This document shows, in pieces, positions 38,849 to 40,181 of a DNA stretch of 40,181 nucleotides. The notes beneath the pieces are model-generated. The model was not told where the DNA came from. It worked only from the letters and a program-made list of their open reading frames with translations, and made no database searches. The position numbers and the translations under genes are program-made. Every line of letters starts with the position of its first letter. The stretch's first letter is position 1. Source of the DNA: a virus; the IMG/VR virus record IMGVR_UViG_3300029787_000119, positions 1 through 40,181 of that record, one strand, 5' to 3'.

Positions 38849-39649
38849 TCATCCTATCATGTCTAGTGGTGGAGTTTCCCATGTGGTGCGAAGTTGCTCA
38901 TCAAGGATCTTTAATTCCTCGACTGCATCATTATAAATCATCTCTCCGTTAAGAGTGATACCACCTGGCATTTGAACGCTAGTAAATTTAGTAAGGTTTG
39001 TTCCCCATTGTTTCTTAATCTTTGCAGTAGCATAATCCTTTAACCACATCTGATTATAGATCTCAGTCCATGTGTCAGGTTGTAATGCTCTCCAACATTT
39101 GATAACAATAAACTGATCTTCTAATGCATCTTGTGACCAGTCAAAATCTAAGTAAACTTTATCTTGTACTGCTTGATATCTTACTGGGTGCATACCTTCT
39201 AGTATGAAATCAATAGTCTCTAAGTGTTGTTGTATCATATAGTAATGATAGAACTGTGTAGATGTAAAATCATACAAGTCATTCAAACGCATTTGATATC
39301 TAATATCAAACATGTTTCTAGTACCTTTGTCTGTAAATTTAAAGATACCTTCAATAGCAGTTATGTGCTCTGGTACAGGAACGAATGCAGATTGTTCTAA
39401 CCACTCAGTAGTACCATCAGTTGCTAGTGAAGTTGTGTTTGACTTACCAGCAGTGATCTCATCAGCAGTAAACTTATGCTTTAAGTAAACTCTTTCGGCA
39501 CCTTCATAGTGATACTGTTGAAATTTCTGTACAGCATAATCAATCGCATCATCAACTTGATCGTCTGACACGTTAACTTCTAATACTGGTTTGCCGAGTC
39601 TACGGAGACAGTATTCTTTAAAAGTTGATTTTGAGGTTGGGATTGCCAT
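38849..39649 (-). CDS. gp13: Neck protein gp13
   Basis: Partner of gp14 in the neck. The 266-residue protein (T4: 309) has TFKEYCLRRLGKPVLEVNVS, DDQVDDAIDYAVQKFQQYHY, the middle DWSQDALEDQFIVIKCWRAL, and the C-terminal QMWLKDYATAKIKKQWG, MPGGITLNGEMIYNDAVEEL and PPLDMIG, matching T4 WVKDYATALAKELNG, LPGGVTIDG and PPFGILVG. It follows the fibre-like gene by 4 bases. Confidence 0.94.
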   Translation of the reverse strand: MAIPTSKSTFKEYCLRRLGKPVLEVNVSDDQVDDAIDYAVQKFQQYHYEGAERVYLKHKFTADEITAGKSNTTSLATDGTTEWLEQSAFVPVPEHITAIEGIFKFTDKGTRNMFDIRYQMRLNDLYDFTSTQFYHYYMIQQHLETIDFILEGMHPVRYQAVQDKVYLDFDWSQDALEDQFIVIKCWRALQPDTWTEIYNQMWLKDYATAKIKKQWGTNLTKFTSVQMPGGITLNGEMIYNDAVEELKILDEQLRTTWETPPLDMIG

Positions 39650-39653
39650 TTAC

Positions 39654-40181
39654 TTATAGAGCAGCGATTCTAGATTGGAAGTCAGCAAAGTCAGAAGACG
39701 CTGCTGTAACAGATTTCAGTGTTGCTAATGTAATTGTTTCTGCCTGCAATGCAGATGCAGCAAGAGCACCTTGTGCAGCAGTAGCGTATGCAGTTGATGC
39801 AGTAGCAGCAGCAGTACCTAGTGTTGGTTTGTTGCTTAGGTCATCATAATCATTAGATGTGGCAACAGCACCAAGAGAAGGTGCACCAGTTAGGTCTGCA
39901 TATGCACCAGAGAATAATGAAGGTTTGCCACTTAGATCATTATATGCACCAGAGAATAATGTAGGTTTACCAGATAGGTCATTGTATGCCCCAGAGAATA
40001 CTGTTGGCAATGTGACACTCATCACACCAGTTGAAGCGTTATATGATAAGTCTCCACCAGCACTGATTGCAGAACGTGCACGAGCAGTTGTGTGATAAAG
40101 ATTAGTTCCTTCTGATAGATCGCTTGTAGATGCAGCAGCAATTCTTGCATCTGCCCTTGCATTAGTAAAGTATAGATTGCT
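39654..40181 (-). CDS. Fibre-like repeat protein, C-terminal part only
   Basis: An open frame enters from the right window edge and runs 175 residues to a TAA at 39654, so the N-terminus is missing. It starts with tandem motifs typical of cyanophage fibre proteins (SNLYFTNARADARIA, then TNLYHTTARARSAI), then SYNASTGVMSVTLP. Next come three repeats of LFSGAYNDLSGKPT type and one divergent copy (DYDDLSNKPTLG), and an Ala-rich region ending ASSDFADFQSRIAAL. It is probably a tail fibre, whisker or neck appendage protein. The C-terminal heptad-like end may form a trimer. Its place before gp13 fits T4 gp12 or wac, but sequence alone does not decide this. Confidence 0.82.
   Translation of the reverse strand, partial: SNLYFTNARADARIAAASTSDLSEGTNLYHTTARARSAISAGGDLSYNASTGVMSVTLPTVFSGAYNDLSGKPTLFSGAYNDLSGKPSLFSGAYADLTGAPSLGAVATSNDYDDLSNKPTLGTAAATASTAYATAAQGALAASALQAETITLATLKSVTAASSDFADFQSRIAAL

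Noticed and set aside
39653-39660. TATAAGTA before gp13, one mismatch to the late box
   Set aside because: It lies within 5 bases of the gp13 ATG, so a transcript from it would lack the start codon.
1-40181. tRNA genes, CRISPR arrays, insertion sequences and integration sites
   Set aside because: No cloverleaf, direct-repeat array, transposase or integrase was seen; the gaps between genes are too short for most of these.

Overview
The window is a 40 kb piece of a T4-like cyanophage genome (a myovirus of Prochlorococcus or Synechococcus). Every gene I can support lies on the minus strand, so the genome reads from high coordinates to low. The identification rests on the full T4-type core (replisome, recombination, late sigma factor, head, neck and tail genes) combined with hallmark cyanophage host-like genes: a plastoquinol terminal oxidase (PTOX), the bilin reductase PcyA, Hsp20 and CobS. 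The DNA is AT-rich and very tightly packed. Neighbouring genes usually overlap by ATGA or TAATG, and no gap without a gene reaches 300 bases.

Layout in the direction of transcription. (1) 40181-36523: end of a repeat-rich fibre-like protein, neck proteins gp13 and gp14, tail terminator gp15, small terminase gp16. (2) 36499-33137: a virion-like protein of unknown function, a 781-residue lysine-rich protein, a 41-residue zinc finger and a Cys-rich protein with a capsid-targeting-like N-terminus. (3) 33135-30666: a host-gene island with an exported protein, tiny membrane ORFs, PTOX, a staphylococcal-type nuclease, a 75-residue protein and pcyA, leading into (4) large terminase gp17, tail sheath gp18, tube gp19, portal gp20, a gp67-like core protein, protease gp21, scaffold gp22 and capsid gp23, closed by a strong terminator. 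(5) 19764-15912: a small membrane protein, a gp3-like tail protein, uvsY, uvsW, an Sm-like protein and gp55. (6) 15912-11860: gp47 and gp46, a DUF3110-like protein, and a run of small membrane proteins behind a consensus sigma-70 promoter. (7) 11841-3632: a vWA/HExxH protein, CobS, gp45, gp44, a Dam-type methylase, gp62 and regA. (8) 3543-1: hsp20, then a promoter-led block of Sm-like paralogues ending in DNA polymerase gp43, which is cut by the window edge.

Regulation is partly visible. Two near-perfect sigma-70 promoters (3075-3103 and 12720-12747) precede early-type genes. Seven TATAAATA or TCTAAATA late-promoter motifs precede virion genes and the PTOX/pcyA island, and gp55, which should read them, is encoded here. 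The most interesting points are a four-member Sm-like protein family, a MoxR-type ATPase next to a metallopeptidase/vWA protein (which questions a simple vitamin B12 role for phage CobS), capsid-targeting-like peptides on uncharacterised proteins, and six very small genes below usual calling thresholds.
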